DNA of 64,000 nucleotides from HIMB114 sp008638005 (GTDB lineage: Bacteria; Pseudomonadota; Alphaproteobacteria; Pelagibacterales; Pelagibacteraceae): the NCBI GenBank assembly GCA_032681305.1, contig CP136340.1, forward strand, positions 744,001-808,000. The letters run 5' to 3'. Shown here in pieces: positions 6,459 through 15,314 of this stretch (its first letter is position 1; the number at the start of each line of letters is the position of its first letter). A program made the position numbers and the translations under genes. The notes under the pieces are model-generated. The model saw nothing but the letters and a program-made list of their open reading frames with translations. It ran no database searches and was not told the DNA's origin.

Positions 6459-8636
6459 ATGAGCAAAGAAAAGAAAAAAAAACTTACCTTAAAAAATTTC
6501 AAGGGGACTCCTCGAAAGTTCAACGATAATTCTGTTAAAACTCAGGGTAAAGTTGTAGTTGAAAGAAAAAATCCAAATTTTAAGCGAAGCAATAACAATT
6601 TAGAGAAAAAAACATTTCAAAAGCCTTTCGCTCCAAAAATAACTCCTCCTTCTGGAGAAAATCAAAAAAATGCAAAAGAATGGGCAAAAAAGAAAATTCA
6701 AGAAGAATTATATAAAGGAAAAAAGAAAGTAGAGAAAAAAACAGAATTAAAGAAAAGAGATTATAAACTAACCCTTTCAAGAGCTCTTTCTGATGAGGAT
6801 GAAATCGAAAGACAAAGAAGTTTTGCATCTGTTAAAAGAGCAAGAGAAAAACAAACAAAAAAAATTGAAACACAAGAAGATGATTTAAAAATAACTAGAG
6901 ATGTTACTATTCCTTCAGTAATTACGATTCAAGAACTAGCCAATAGAATGGCTGAAAAATCTAGTGCCATTATTAAATATCTATTAGAAAAAAATGTGAA
7001 AGTAACAGTTAACCATAGTATTGATGCTGATACGGCCGAATTTATAGTCGGAGAGTTTGGTCACAATCCAATTCGAGGCGAAGTTACAGCAGATGAAATA
7101 AAAAAGATTGTTGATGTAGAAAAGGAAAATAAAGGAAACGACCCACGACCTCCTGTTGTTACAGTTATGGGGCATGTTGATCACGGTAAAACTTCTTTAC
7201 TGGATTCTTTGAGAGAAGCTGACGTTGTTTCTACAGAACACGGTGGAATTACTCAGCATATTGGCGCTTACCAAGTTAAGGTGAATGATAAAAATTTAAT
7301 TACATTCATAGATACACCTGGTCATGCCGCATTTACTGAAATGAGAGCAAGAGGATCGAAGATTACTGATATTGTAATTCTAGTCGTAGCAGCAAATGAT
7401 GGAATTAAACCACAGACTATAGAGGCTATTCAGCATTCAAAGGCAGCAGGCGTTCCGATCATTGTGGCTGTAAACAAATGTGATCTTCCAGGCGTTGACA
7501 CAAGAAAAGTAAAAAATCAGTTATTAGAACATGAGTTAGTTGTCGAAGAACTGGGTGGAGATGTTTTGTGTGTAGAAATATCAGCTTTAAAAAAAACTAA
7601 TTTGGATAAGCTTAAAGAAAACATCGTATTACAATCTGAGCTATTAGATTTAAAAACCTTTAAAAATACCATGGCAAAAGGTGTAGTTATTGAGTCACGT
7701 TTAGATAAAGGTAAAGGACCAGTATCAACTATTCTTGTTACGTCAGGAACACTAAAACGTGGAGATACATTTGTAAGTGGATCATCTAAAGGAAGAGTAA
7801 GAGCAATGTTTGACTTTAATGGAAAACAAATTAGTTCTGCTGAACCTTCAACGCCAGTAGAAGTTATAGGATTTGAGAGTGTTACAAGTGCGGGTGATGA
7901 TTTTGCTGTTTTAAATGATGAAAATAAAATATCTGAAATTTTAGAATTTAGACAATCTAATTCTAATAAGGTTGGTTTAAAAGCTACTTCTGAAAATGAT
8001 GATATATTTGGCAGTGTTGATAAAGCTGAGACTTTAAATATTGTAGTAAAAGCAGATGTGCATGGGTCACTAGAGGCAATAAGTGCAGCACTATTAAAAA
8101 TAGAAATTGAAAAAATCAAACCTAAAATTATATTATCTGCCGTAGGCCCTGTAACAGAAACTGATGTAACTTTAGCAAAAGCGTCAAATGCAAAAATTCT
8201 AGGTTTTAATGTTAGACCAAATAAAGAAGCTAAAGAGCTGGCTAATAGCTATAAAATGGAAATAAGTTATTTTAACATAATTTACGAAGCAATTGATTTT
8301 GTTGAAAAATCTATTACCGGAAAATTAGAGCCCCAAACCAAAGAAGAGAGCATTGGTCAGTGTGAAATTTTAGAAGTTTTTAATGTATCAAAAGCAGGAA
8401 AAGTTGCTGGAGTTAAGGTCACTCAAGGTGAGGTTAGAAATAATTCAGATGCTAGATTGATCCGTGATGGAGCAGTTGTTTATACTGGAAAAATTGGAAG
8501 TTTATTTAGAGAAAAAAATGAGGCCAAAGAAGTTAAATCTGGATTAGAGTGCGGCTTAACTATTAAAGATTTTATTGATTACAAAAAAGGAGATATTGTA
8601 GAAATTTTTCAGACAGTAACAGTTGAAAGGGTATAA
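6459..8636 (+). CDS. infB: Translation initiation factor IF-2
   Basis: IF-2 is the GTPase that places initiator tRNA on the 30S subunit and promotes subunit joining. Residues 1-140 are a lysine-rich, low-complexity N-terminal extension, as in other IF-2 proteins but fairly short; an IF2_N domain follows (about 150-200). The G domain has G1 GHVDHGKT at 238-245, DTPGHAAF (G3) and NKCD (G4). Domains 2, 3 and 4 fill the remainder, ending DIVEIFQTVTVERV. The total of 725 residues is at the short end for the family. A purine-rich stretch (GAGGG) lies just before the ATG. The rbfA start follows the stop by 3 bp. Confidence 0.98.
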   Translation: MSKEKKKKLTLKNFKGTPRKFNDNSVKTQGKVVVERKNPNFKRSNNNLEKKTFQKPFAPKITPPSGENQKNAKEWAKKKIQEELYKGKKKVEKKTELKKRDYKLTLSRALSDEDEIERQRSFASVKRAREKQTKKIETQEDDLKITRDVTIPSVITIQELANRMAEKSSAIIKYLLEKNVKVTVNHSIDADTAEFIVGEFGHNPIRGEVTADEIKKIVDVEKENKGNDPRPPVVTVMGHVDHGKTSLLDSLREADVVSTEHGGITQHIGAYQVKVNDKNLITFIDTPGHAAFTEMRARGSKITDIVILVVAANDGIKPQTIEAIQHSKAAGVPIIVAVNKCDLPGVDTRKVKNQLLEHELVVEELGGDVLCVEISALKKTNLDKLKENIVLQSELLDLKTFKNTMAKGVVIESRLDKGKGPVSTILVTSGTLKRGDTFVSGSSKGRVRAMFDFNGKQISSAEPSTPVEVIGFESVTSAGDDFAVLNDENKISEILEFRQSNSNKVGLKATSENDDIFGSVDKAETLNIVVKADVHGSLEAISAALLKIEIEKIKPKIILSAVGPVTETDVTLAKASNAKILGFNVRPNKEAKELANSYKMEISYFNIIYEAIDFVEKSITGKLEPQTKEESIGQCEILEVFNVSKAGKVAGVKVTQGEVRNNSDARLIRDGAVVYTGKIGSLFREKNEAKEVKSGLECGLTIKDFIDYKKGDIVEIFQTVTVERV

Positions 8637-8639
8637 AAA

Positions 8640-9005
8640 GTGAGAGAAGACCCACAAGCCTATTCGCAAAGACAGCTAAAAGCCGGCGAAAATTTAAAGA
8701 AAATATTAGGAAGATTATTTATACAACAGGAAATTATTTTGCCTGATTTAAATTCAAAATTAGTAACTGTAACTGAAGTTAGAGTTTCTCCAGATTTTAA
8801 ACATGCTAAAGTTTTTTTTATGCCGCTTGCGGGTATAAACAGTGATAATTTTTTAAAAATTTTGAACGAGTACGCATTAGATATAAAAAGAATAGCCTCC
8901 AAACAATGGACAGCAAAATTTATGCCTAATCTTCATTTTGTATTAGACCAGTCTTTTGATTATGCCGAAAAAATAGAAAATCTAATTTTAAAAGATAAAA
9001 AATGA
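8640..9005 (+). CDS. rbfA: Ribosome-binding factor A
   Basis: RbfA binds the 30S subunit near helix 1 of 16S rRNA and is needed for late 30S maturation and cold adaptation. The 121-residue product shows the family pattern: an N-terminal helix with QRQLKAGENLKKILGRL, the TEVRVSPDFKHAKVFFMP strand region and PNLHFVLDQSFDYAEKIE near the end, a type-II KH fold. Translation starts at the GTG at 8640, 3 bp after infB. The stop overlaps the truB ATG (ATGA), so expression is probably coupled. Its position between infB and truB is conserved in bacteria. Confidence 0.95.
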   Translation: MREDPQAYSQRQLKAGENLKKILGRLFIQQEIILPDLNSKLVTVTEVRVSPDFKHAKVFFMPLAGINSDNFLKILNEYALDIKRIASKQWTAKFMPNLHFVLDQSFDYAEKIENLILKDKK

Positions 9006-9901
9006 CCATAAATGCTTGGTTAAACTTGTATAAACCAAAAGGGTATTCATCTTCATATTGTTTAAATTTATTAAAAAAAAAATTCAAATTAAAAAAAATC
9101 GGTCACGTTGGAACACTTGATCCAATGGCCGAAGGTGTTTTGCCAGTAGCCATTAATGAGGCAACAAAAACAGTAAGCTTTTTAAATAAATCAAAAAAAA
9201 CATACTTTTTTGAAGTTCTTTGGGGCGAGCAAACAGATACTTTAGATAGTGAAGGAAAAATAATTAATAGTAATGAAATTGTTCCATTGAAGGATAAAAT
9301 TTTAGAAAAAATAAATAAAATATTTATTGGGGAAATTGTTCAAGATCCTCCAATTTATTCAGCAAAAAAAATTAATGGCAAAAGATCTTATGAGCTTGCT
9401 AGAGAGGGTATTCAGCCAAAGTTAAAAAAAATTAATAAAAAAATATATAAATTTAAAGTTTTAAATCACAATATTGATTTAAAAAAAACATCGTTCATGG
9501 TGATTTGTGAGAGCGGTACGTATATAAGAAGTCTCGCTAATGATTTGGCATTAAGCCTCAACGCTTATTGTCACTGCATTAAAATTGTAAGATTAAGGGA
9601 TGGAATTTTTGGAAAAAAAAACTCATATCCTTTAAAAAGTCTTATAAATAAAGAAAAAATTGAAAATTTTGAGAAATACTTACTTGATATTAAGTCTGTT
9701 TTATATCATATACCCACAATTGAAATTAACGATAAAAAATTTAAGCTTATTAAAAACGGAATGAAAGTAAGCATGTTGGAAGAAGTAGGTTCAAAAGAGC
9801 ATAAAGAAATTCTAGCAGACTATCATCAAAACGTTGTGGCTTTGGGTTCAATGAAGAACGGAGTTTTTTATCCAAAAAGGATTTTAAATATTAATGATTA
9901 A
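9002..9901 (+). CDS. truB: tRNA pseudouridine(55) synthase TruB
   Basis: TruB isomerises U55 in the T-loop of nearly all tRNAs. The catalytic aspartate is Asp40 in HVGTLDPMAEGVLP. Other landmarks are LYKPKGYSS at the N-terminus, QDPPIYSAKKINGKRSYELAR, and CESGTYIRSLANDLA. At 299 residues it is of normal length. The start overlaps the rbfA stop (ATGA) and the last eight bases overlap rpsO, so the whole infB-rbfA-truB-rpsO-pnp block looks like one transcript. Confidence 0.97.
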   Translation: MTINAWLNLYKPKGYSSSYCLNLLKKKFKLKKIGHVGTLDPMAEGVLPVAINEATKTVSFLNKSKKTYFFEVLWGEQTDTLDSEGKIINSNEIVPLKDKILEKINKIFIGEIVQDPPIYSAKKINGKRSYELAREGIQPKLKKINKKIYKFKVLNHNIDLKKTSFMVICESGTYIRSLANDLALSLNAYCHCIKIVRLRDGIFGKKNSYPLKSLINKEKIENFEKYLLDIKSVLYHIPTIEINDKKFKLIKNGMKVSMLEEVGSKEHKEILADYHQNVVALGSMKNGVFYPKRILNIND

Positions 9902-10163
9902 AAAAGACTTAGATAAAAGCAAAGTTATCAAAACACTTCAAAAATCTGATAAAGATGTTGGGTCATCAGAAGTGCAAATTGGTATTTTGACTGAAAGAAT
10001 TAAATATTTAACAGAACACTTTAAAAAAAACAAAAAAGACAAGCACTCAAATACTGGATTAAGTAAGCTGATTACAAGAAGAAAGAAACTTTTAGACTAC
10101 TTAAATAAAAAGGAACCTACCATTTATAAAAAAGTGATTGAGCAGCTTGGACTAAGAAAATAG
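9894..10163 (+). CDS. rpsO: 30S ribosomal protein S15
   Basis: S15 is an early 16S rRNA-binding protein that organises the central domain of the 30S subunit. The 89-residue sequence has the universal blocks DVGSSEVQIGILTERIKYLTEH (partly shown), the HS/SNTGLSKLITRRKKLLDYL region and the QLGLRK C-terminus. The ATG lies inside the end of truB (8-bp overlap). It is followed by pnp after 14 bp, the classic rpsO-pnp pair. In E. coli S15 autoregulates through its mRNA; no such pseudoknot could be assessed here. Confidence 0.97.
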   Translation: MIKKDLDKSKVIKTLQKSDKDVGSSEVQIGILTERIKYLTEHFKKNKKDKHSNTGLSKLITRRKKLLDYLNKKEPTIYKKVIEQLGLRK

Positions 10164-10177
10164 TTGGAGCTACAAAA

Positions 10178-12256
10178 ATGTTTAACATTGTAAAAAAAGA
10201 AATTGATTGGAATGGAAAAAAACTTTCCATTGAGACTGGTAAAATAGCAAGACAGGCTGATGGAGCCGTTATTTTGAGATCAGGCGATACCGTTATATTA
10301 GCAACCGCTGTCGCGGCTAAAAAAGCAAACCCTGAAACAGATTTTTTTCCATTAACTGTTAACTATCAAGAAAAATATTATGCTGCAGGAAAAATTCCAG
10401 GTGGTTACTTTAAGCGAGAGGCAAGACCTACAGAAGCTGAAACACTAATTTCAAGATTAATTGATAGACCTATAAGACCTTTGTTTCCAAGTTCGTTTAG
10501 AAATGAGACACAGGTATTAGCCACAGTGATTTCTTACGATAAAGAAAATGATCCAGAAATTTTATCTTTAATAGCCAGTTCAGCAGCACTAAGTATTTCA
10601 GGGTTACCATTTATGGGTCCCGTAGCAGCATCTAAAGTAGGATTTGTAGATGGTCAATTTATACTAAACCCAACCAAAGAAGTTCTTCAAAATTCTGGAT
10701 TAGAATTAGTTGTGGCAGGAACTAAAGATGCAGTTTTAATGGTTGAGTCAGAAGCAAATGGCTTAACAGAAGAGCAAATGTTATCCGCAGTAAAATTTGG
10801 TCATGACGGTTTCGCACCAGTAATTGAAATGATTAATGATTTAAAAAATACTGTTAAAAAAGAAGAGATTGAAGTTATTGAGAAAGATTATAGTGAATTA
10901 AAAAATAAAATCTCTGAACTTGCTACCAAAAAATTAGAAGAAGCATTCTCTGAAAAAGATAAAAAAATTAGAGGAAGTTTAATCAATGAAGCTAAAGAAA
11001 TTATCCAAACTCATTTTGTAGATGATGAGACATATACAAAAGTTGAAATCATGGATCAGTTTAAAAATTTAGAAAAAGATATTGTTAGAACTAAAATTTT
11101 AAATAATAAAATAAGAATTGATGGTAGGAAATTAGATGAGGTAAGACAAATAGAATGTGAAGTAGGGATTTTACCTAGAGTTCATGGATCTGCCCTTTTT
11201 ACTCGAGGAGAAACACAAGCTATTGTAGCTACAACTTTAGCTACAGCCGATGATGAACAGAGAACTGAAAGCCTTGAAGGAATGCAAAGATCAAGATTTA
11301 TGTTGCATTATAACTTCCCTCCTTTTTCGGTAGGTGAAGTAGGAAGAATTGGAACTGGAAGAAGAGAAATAGGTCATGGTAAATTAGCTTGGAGAGCAGT
11401 CAATGCTGCATTACCAAAGGCTGAGGAGTTTCCTTATACTATTCGAGTAGTTTCTGAAATTACTGAATCTAACGGATCGTCTTCAATGGCAACAGTTTGT
11501 GGAACTTCAATGTCGTTAATGCACGCGGGTGTTCCAATTGAAAAACCAATTTCAGGAATTGCAATGGGATTAATTAAAGAAGGTGATAAATTTTCAGTAC
11601 TAAGCGATATTCTAGGAGACGAAGATCATTTGGGTGATATGGATTTCAAAGTTGCAGGAACTGAGGACGGTATAACGTCACTTCAGATGGATATTAAAAT
11701 TACTGGAATTACATTTGAGATAATGGAAAAAGCTTTAAGCCAAGCAAAACAAGGTAGAATAGATATTCTAAAAGCTATGAACAAAGCGATTAGCAAATCT
11801 AACAGCGAAGTATCTGAGTACACTCCTAAAATGGAAAAAGTTCAGGTCGATAAAAAAGATATAGCAGCTGTTATTGGTAAAGGTGGTGCAACAATTAGAG
11901 AAATCGTAGAATTGTCTGGAGCAAAAGTTGATATTAATGATGAGGGCGTTGTAACTGTTTCTGCGCCAGATCAAGAATCTAGAAACAAAGCCATTCAAAT
12001 GATTAATGATATTACAGCTAAGCCTGAGATGGGAAAAGTTTACAAAGGTAAAATTGTAAAAATTATGGATTTTGGCGCATTTGTTAATTTTTTAGGAAAA
12101 CAAGATGGTTTAGTTCATATATCTCAGCTTGCTGCAAAACGTGTAGAAAAAGTAACTGATGTCGTTAAAGAAGGCGATGAAGTAAGCGTAAAGGTTATTG
12201 GTTTTGATAGAGGTAAAGTAAAATTATCTATTAAAGAAGCTTTAGAAGACGCTTAA
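10178..12256 (+). CDS. pnp: Polyribonucleotide nucleotidyltransferase (PNPase)
   Basis: PNPase is a phosphorolytic 3'-5' exoribonuclease and part of the RNA degradation machinery. The 692-residue protein contains two RNase PH-like domains, the first with GGYFKREARPTEAETLISRL and the second with RVHGSALFTRGETQAI. It ends in a KH domain (DIAAVIGKGGATIREI) and an S1 domain (MGKVYKGKIVKIMDFGAFVNF), the complete family architecture. A GGAG sequence precedes the ATG by about eight bases, one of the clearer ribosome-binding sites in the window. It is the last gene of the nusA-pnp block and converges on fabI with a 14-bp gap. Confidence 0.98.
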   Translation: MFNIVKKEIDWNGKKLSIETGKIARQADGAVILRSGDTVILATAVAAKKANPETDFFPLTVNYQEKYYAAGKIPGGYFKREARPTEAETLISRLIDRPIRPLFPSSFRNETQVLATVISYDKENDPEILSLIASSAALSISGLPFMGPVAASKVGFVDGQFILNPTKEVLQNSGLELVVAGTKDAVLMVESEANGLTEEQMLSAVKFGHDGFAPVIEMINDLKNTVKKEEIEVIEKDYSELKNKISELATKKLEEAFSEKDKKIRGSLINEAKEIIQTHFVDDETYTKVEIMDQFKNLEKDIVRTKILNNKIRIDGRKLDEVRQIECEVGILPRVHGSALFTRGETQAIVATTLATADDEQRTESLEGMQRSRFMLHYNFPPFSVGEVGRIGTGRREIGHGKLAWRAVNAALPKAEEFPYTIRVVSEITESNGSSSMATVCGTSMSLMHAGVPIEKPISGIAMGLIKEGDKFSVLSDILGDEDHLGDMDFKVAGTEDGITSLQMDIKITGITFEIMEKALSQAKQGRIDILKAMNKAISKSNSEVSEYTPKMEKVQVDKKDIAAVIGKGGATIREIVELSGAKVDINDEGVVTVSAPDQESRNKAIQMINDITAKPEMGKVYKGKIVKIMDFGAFVNFLGKQDGLVHISQLAAKRVEKVTDVVKEGDEVSVKVIGFDRGKVKLSIKEALEDA

Positions 12257-12270
12257 AATAAACTACTAAA

Positions 12271-13056
12271 TTAACTGCTGATATTTTTTGGATCTGGCAT
12301 ACCAACTTTGTTATAGCCAGCATCTACATAGTGAATCTCTCCAGTAACACCTCCAGCAAGATCACTTATTAAATATAATGCTGAATTTCCAACGTCATGA
12401 ATATCTACATTTCTTTTTAGAAGAGAATGATCCTCATTCCATTTGTATAAGAACTTTGCATCACCAATCGCAGAAGCTGCAAGCGTTTTAATAGGCCCAG
12501 CACTTATTGCGTTTACTCTTATTCCTTTAGAACCGAGATCTCTTGCTAAATATTTTGTGCTTGTTTCTAGTGCAGATTTGCAAACGCCCATGACGTTATA
12601 ATTTGGAATAACTTTCGTAGATTCATAAGTTAGAGTAATCATACTACCACCCTTATTCATTATTGGTGCAGCTTCTTTAGCAACTTCTGTAAAAGAAAAA
12701 CATGAAATGAGCATACTTCTTAAAAAATTATCTCTTGTTGTATTTAAATATTCACCAGACAATTCAGATTTATCTGAAAATGCAACAGCGTGTACAACAA
12801 AATCAATATTACCCCACTGGTCCCTAAGTTCTTTAAATGTATTTACAATTTGATCTTTGTTTTCAACATTACAATCTAATGTAAACTTTGATCCAAGTGA
12901 CTCCGCTAAGGGCACAACTCTTTTTTTTAAAGCATCACCAACATAAGTGAATGCGAGTTCAGCACCATGCTCTGATAATTTTTTTGATATTCCCCATGCA
13001 ATTGATCTTTCATTTGCAAGACCCATGATTAAACCTTTTTTACCTTTAACAAGCAT
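12271..13056 (-). CDS. fabI: Enoyl-[acyl-carrier-protein] reductase (NADH) FabI
   Basis: FabI is the short-chain-dehydrogenase-type enoyl-ACP reductase that completes each elongation round of fatty acid synthesis. The 261-residue sequence starts with KGLIMGLANERSIAWGISK, the diverged FabI nucleotide-binding motif. It has the active-site pattern YNVMGVCK (Tyr, six residues, Lys) and ISAGPIKTLAASAI, diagnostic for FabI rather than other reductases. It is the last gene of fabA-fabB-fabI, two bases after fabB. Together these genes give the anaerobic unsaturated fatty acid pathway. Confidence 0.97.
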   Translation of the reverse strand: MLVKGKKGLIMGLANERSIAWGISKKLSEHGAELAFTYVGDALKKRVVPLAESLGSKFTLDCNVENKDQIVNTFKELRDQWGNIDFVVHAVAFSDKSELSGEYLNTTRDNFLRSMLISCFSFTEVAKEAAPIMNKGGSMITLTYESTKVIPNYNVMGVCKSALETSTKYLARDLGSKGIRVNAISAGPIKTLAASAIGDAKFLYKWNEDHSLLKRNVDIHDVGNSALYLISDLAGGVTGEIHYVDAGYNKVGMPDPKNISS

Positions 13057-13058
13057 CT

Positions 13059-14273
13059 TTAAACTTTCTCAAATACCAATGTAGCGTTTGTTCCACCAAA
13101 ACCAAAACTATTAGACATTACACAATTTAACTCTTTGTTTTTTTGAACCTTTCTTACAATTGGTAAGTCCTTTGCTTGTTCATCTAAATTTTCAATGTTT
13201 GCAGACTCAGCAATAAAACTATTTTCCATCATCAGTAGACAGAATATAGCTTCCTGGGCTGATACAGCTCCAAGTGAATGGCCAGTGATTGATTTTGTTG
13301 AACTCATTGGAGGAACATCCTGTCCAAAAGTTTCTTTAATTGCTTCTAATTCTTTTACATCTCCAATTGGAGTTGATGTACCGTGAGTATTTATATAATC
13401 AACTTTGTTAGATCTTTTGGTTGATAATGCCATTTTCATACATCTAACAGCCCCCTCACCAGATGGCTGGACCATATCATAACCGTCAGAAGTAGCTCCA
13501 TACCCAGTAATTTCTGCATAAATTTTTGCACCTCTAGCTTTTGCTCTTTCCATTTCTTCAAGAACTAAAACTGCGGCACCACCCGCAATAACGAAACCAT
13601 CACGATCAGCATCATATGCCCTTGAGGCTTTTTCAGGAGTTTCATTTCTTTTTGAAGATAGTGCAGGCATGGCATCAAACATTGCAGACATTCCCCACTC
13701 TAATTCTTCACCACCACCTGCAAAAATTATATCTTGTTTTCCTGATTGAATTAATTCCATGGCGTTTCCAATACAATGAGCGCTTGTTGCGCATGCAGAG
13801 CTAATAGAATAATTAATTCCTTTGATTTTAAATGGAACGGCAAGTGTTGCAGAACATGTACTAGACATAGTTCTTGGTACAATTAAAGGACCCATTTTTT
13901 TTGGTGAAGATTTTCTCGTTGTATCAACGGCATGTATAACGTTTTTGATTGATGGACCACCCGATCCAATAATAATACCAGTTTTGATATTGCTAATATC
14001 TTTTTCTTCTAAACCAGAATTCTTTATAGCCTCCTTCATTGCAATATAAGCATATGCGGATCCATCACCCATAAATCTTTTTTCTTTTCTTTCTAAAACC
14101 TCATCTAAATTAAGTTTAATAGAGCCACAAACTTGGCTTCTAAAGCCATAATTTTTATATTCTTCTGAAAAAACGATTCCTGACTTTGTATTTAGTAGTG
14201 AGTCTAATACTTCATCATTATTGTTACCAATTGATGATACAACCCCGAATCCTGTGACAACTACTCTCCTCAT
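13059..14273 (-). CDS. fabB: Beta-ketoacyl-ACP synthase I
   Basis: FabB condenses malonyl-ACP with acyl-ACP and is specifically needed to elongate the cis-3 intermediate made by FabA. The 404-residue protein has the catalytic cysteine in SISSACATSAHC and the two active-site histidines in NTHGTSTPIGD and SITGHSLGAVSAQE. It ends with the usual SFGFGGTNATLVF. Adjacency to fabA, with a 4-bp overlap, supports FabB rather than FabF. Confidence 0.97.
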   Translation of the reverse strand: MRRVVVTGFGVVSSIGNNNDEVLDSLLNTKSGIVFSEEYKNYGFRSQVCGSIKLNLDEVLERKEKRFMGDGSAYAYIAMKEAIKNSGLEEKDISNIKTGIIIGSGGPSIKNVIHAVDTTRKSSPKKMGPLIVPRTMSSTCSATLAVPFKIKGINYSISSACATSAHCIGNAMELIQSGKQDIIFAGGGEELEWGMSAMFDAMPALSSKRNETPEKASRAYDADRDGFVIAGGAAVLVLEEMERAKARGAKIYAEITGYGATSDGYDMVQPSGEGAVRCMKMALSTKRSNKVDYINTHGTSTPIGDVKELEAIKETFGQDVPPMSSTKSITGHSLGAVSAQEAIFCLLMMENSFIAESANIENLDEQAKDLPIVRKVQKNKELNCVMSNSFGFGGTNATLVFEKV

Positions 14274-14782
14274 AAATTATTTTTAAACAATCCTACTTTT
14301 AAATTTTCTGTACTATATATTTTTTTATCATCGATTAAAAGAAAGCCATCTGCAAGTCCAACGCTAGTTTCTCCTTTTTTTATAACTCTTTTTATATCAA
14401 TAATGTATTTAGCTAATTTATTATGTTGCAAAACTTCACCAGTAAATTTCACATCACTCACTCCTAGCGCCCTTCCTTTCCCTGGATTACCAGCCCAGCC
14501 AAGAAAAAAACCTACCAGTTGCCACATTGCATCTAAGCCTAAACATCCAGGCATAACAGGATCGGTTTTAAAGTGACAATCAAAAAACCAGAGATCTTTT
14601 TTAATATCTAACTCAGCCTCAATATAACCTTTGTTATATTGTCCTCCGTCTTCAGTAATTTTTGTAATTCTATCAAACATCAACATTGGAGGTGAGGGTA
14701 ATCTAGCATTTCCCATTCCAAACATTTCACCATCTCCACATGAGATTAATTCATCATAATTGAAGGAGTTTTTTCTTGTCAT
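14270..14782 (-). CDS. fabA: 3-hydroxydecanoyl-ACP dehydratase/isomerase FabA
   Basis: FabA dehydrates beta-hydroxydecanoyl-ACP and isomerises the product to the cis-3 form, the branch point to unsaturated fatty acids. The 170-residue protein shows the hot-dog active-site block FFDCHFKTDPVMPG followed by LGLDAMWQLVGFFLGW, specific for FabA over FabZ. It is normal in length. In many alphaproteobacteria the iron regulator irr precedes fabA; here the preceding gene on the strand is an SH3-domain protein, with a 55-bp gap that must hold any separate fabA promoter. Confidence 0.97.
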   Translation of the reverse strand: MTRKNSFNYDELISCGDGEMFGMGNARLPSPPMLMFDRITKITEDGGQYNKGYIEAELDIKKDLWFFDCHFKTDPVMPGCLGLDAMWQLVGFFLGWAGNPGKGRALGVSDVKFTGEVLQHNKLAKYIIDIKRVIKKGETSVGLADGFLLIDDKKIYSTENLKVGLFKNNL

Positions 14783-14837
14783 CTGAATGAAGTTTATACT
14801 TTATGACATCTATCAATAAAACAAAAAGTTTTAGATA

Positions 14838-15314
14838 TTATTTTGGAATAATTTCGTCTTTTTTGATCTTCCATAAACCTTTTTTTTGCACCCATCCTTT
14901 AACTTTTGAGTTTTTAATTTCACACCATTGCTCACCACATTGTTTGATAATTAAAACTTGATTGATCTCTAATTTCGCTTTTGGAGATGAGAATATTGAA
15001 GGTGAAGAAAAAACGATCATATTATCTTTTGTTGTAATTGTAGTTCTAATTTTAGATAATTGTGAAATGTGGATCCAGCCACTATCATTTTCATGATCAA
15101 TAATTTTCCTCCAATTATAGTGTTCATCAATAATTGAAACTGGAAAATATTTATTTTTATAAACAAATTTTACAGGATAAGTTTTGGATGGCCCTAGCCT
15201 GACGTTCACAGTATTATTTTTTAAACTCCTTACTTCTGCAAAACAAAAGTTTGCGAATAAAAATATTGAAAATAAAAAAGTAAAAAATTTAGTGATGATT
15301 TTTACATTTAGCAC
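14838..15314 (-). CDS. Secreted SH3-domain protein
   Basis: A 158-residue protein with a clear signal peptide: a short basic start, the hydrophobic run FFTFLFSIFLFANF and a likely cleavage after CFA at about residue 26. The mature part has two bacterial SH3-like repeats. The first is NTVNVRLGPSKTYPVKFVY with the GWIH end block; the second covers QVLIIKQCGEQWCEIK and ends GWVQKKGLW. Such domains bind peptidoglycan or cell-wall peptides in the periplasm; the specific role is unknown. The start is the GTG at 15314, 26 bases inside the preceding moeB/thiF-like gene. An alternative shorter start would lose the signal peptide. Confidence 0.85.
   Translation of the reverse strand: MLNVKIITKFFTFLFSIFLFANFCFAEVRSLKNNTVNVRLGPSKTYPVKFVYKNKYFPVSIIDEHYNWRKIIDHENDSGWIHISQLSKIRTTITTKDNMIVFSSPSIFSSPKAKLEINQVLIIKQCGEQWCEIKNSKVKGWVQKKGLWKIKKDEIIPK

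Noticed and set aside
7517..8119. 200-codon open frame on the minus strand within infB
   Set aside because: It lies wholly inside infB, whose protein is fully conserved in the other frame; the minus translation has no family features.
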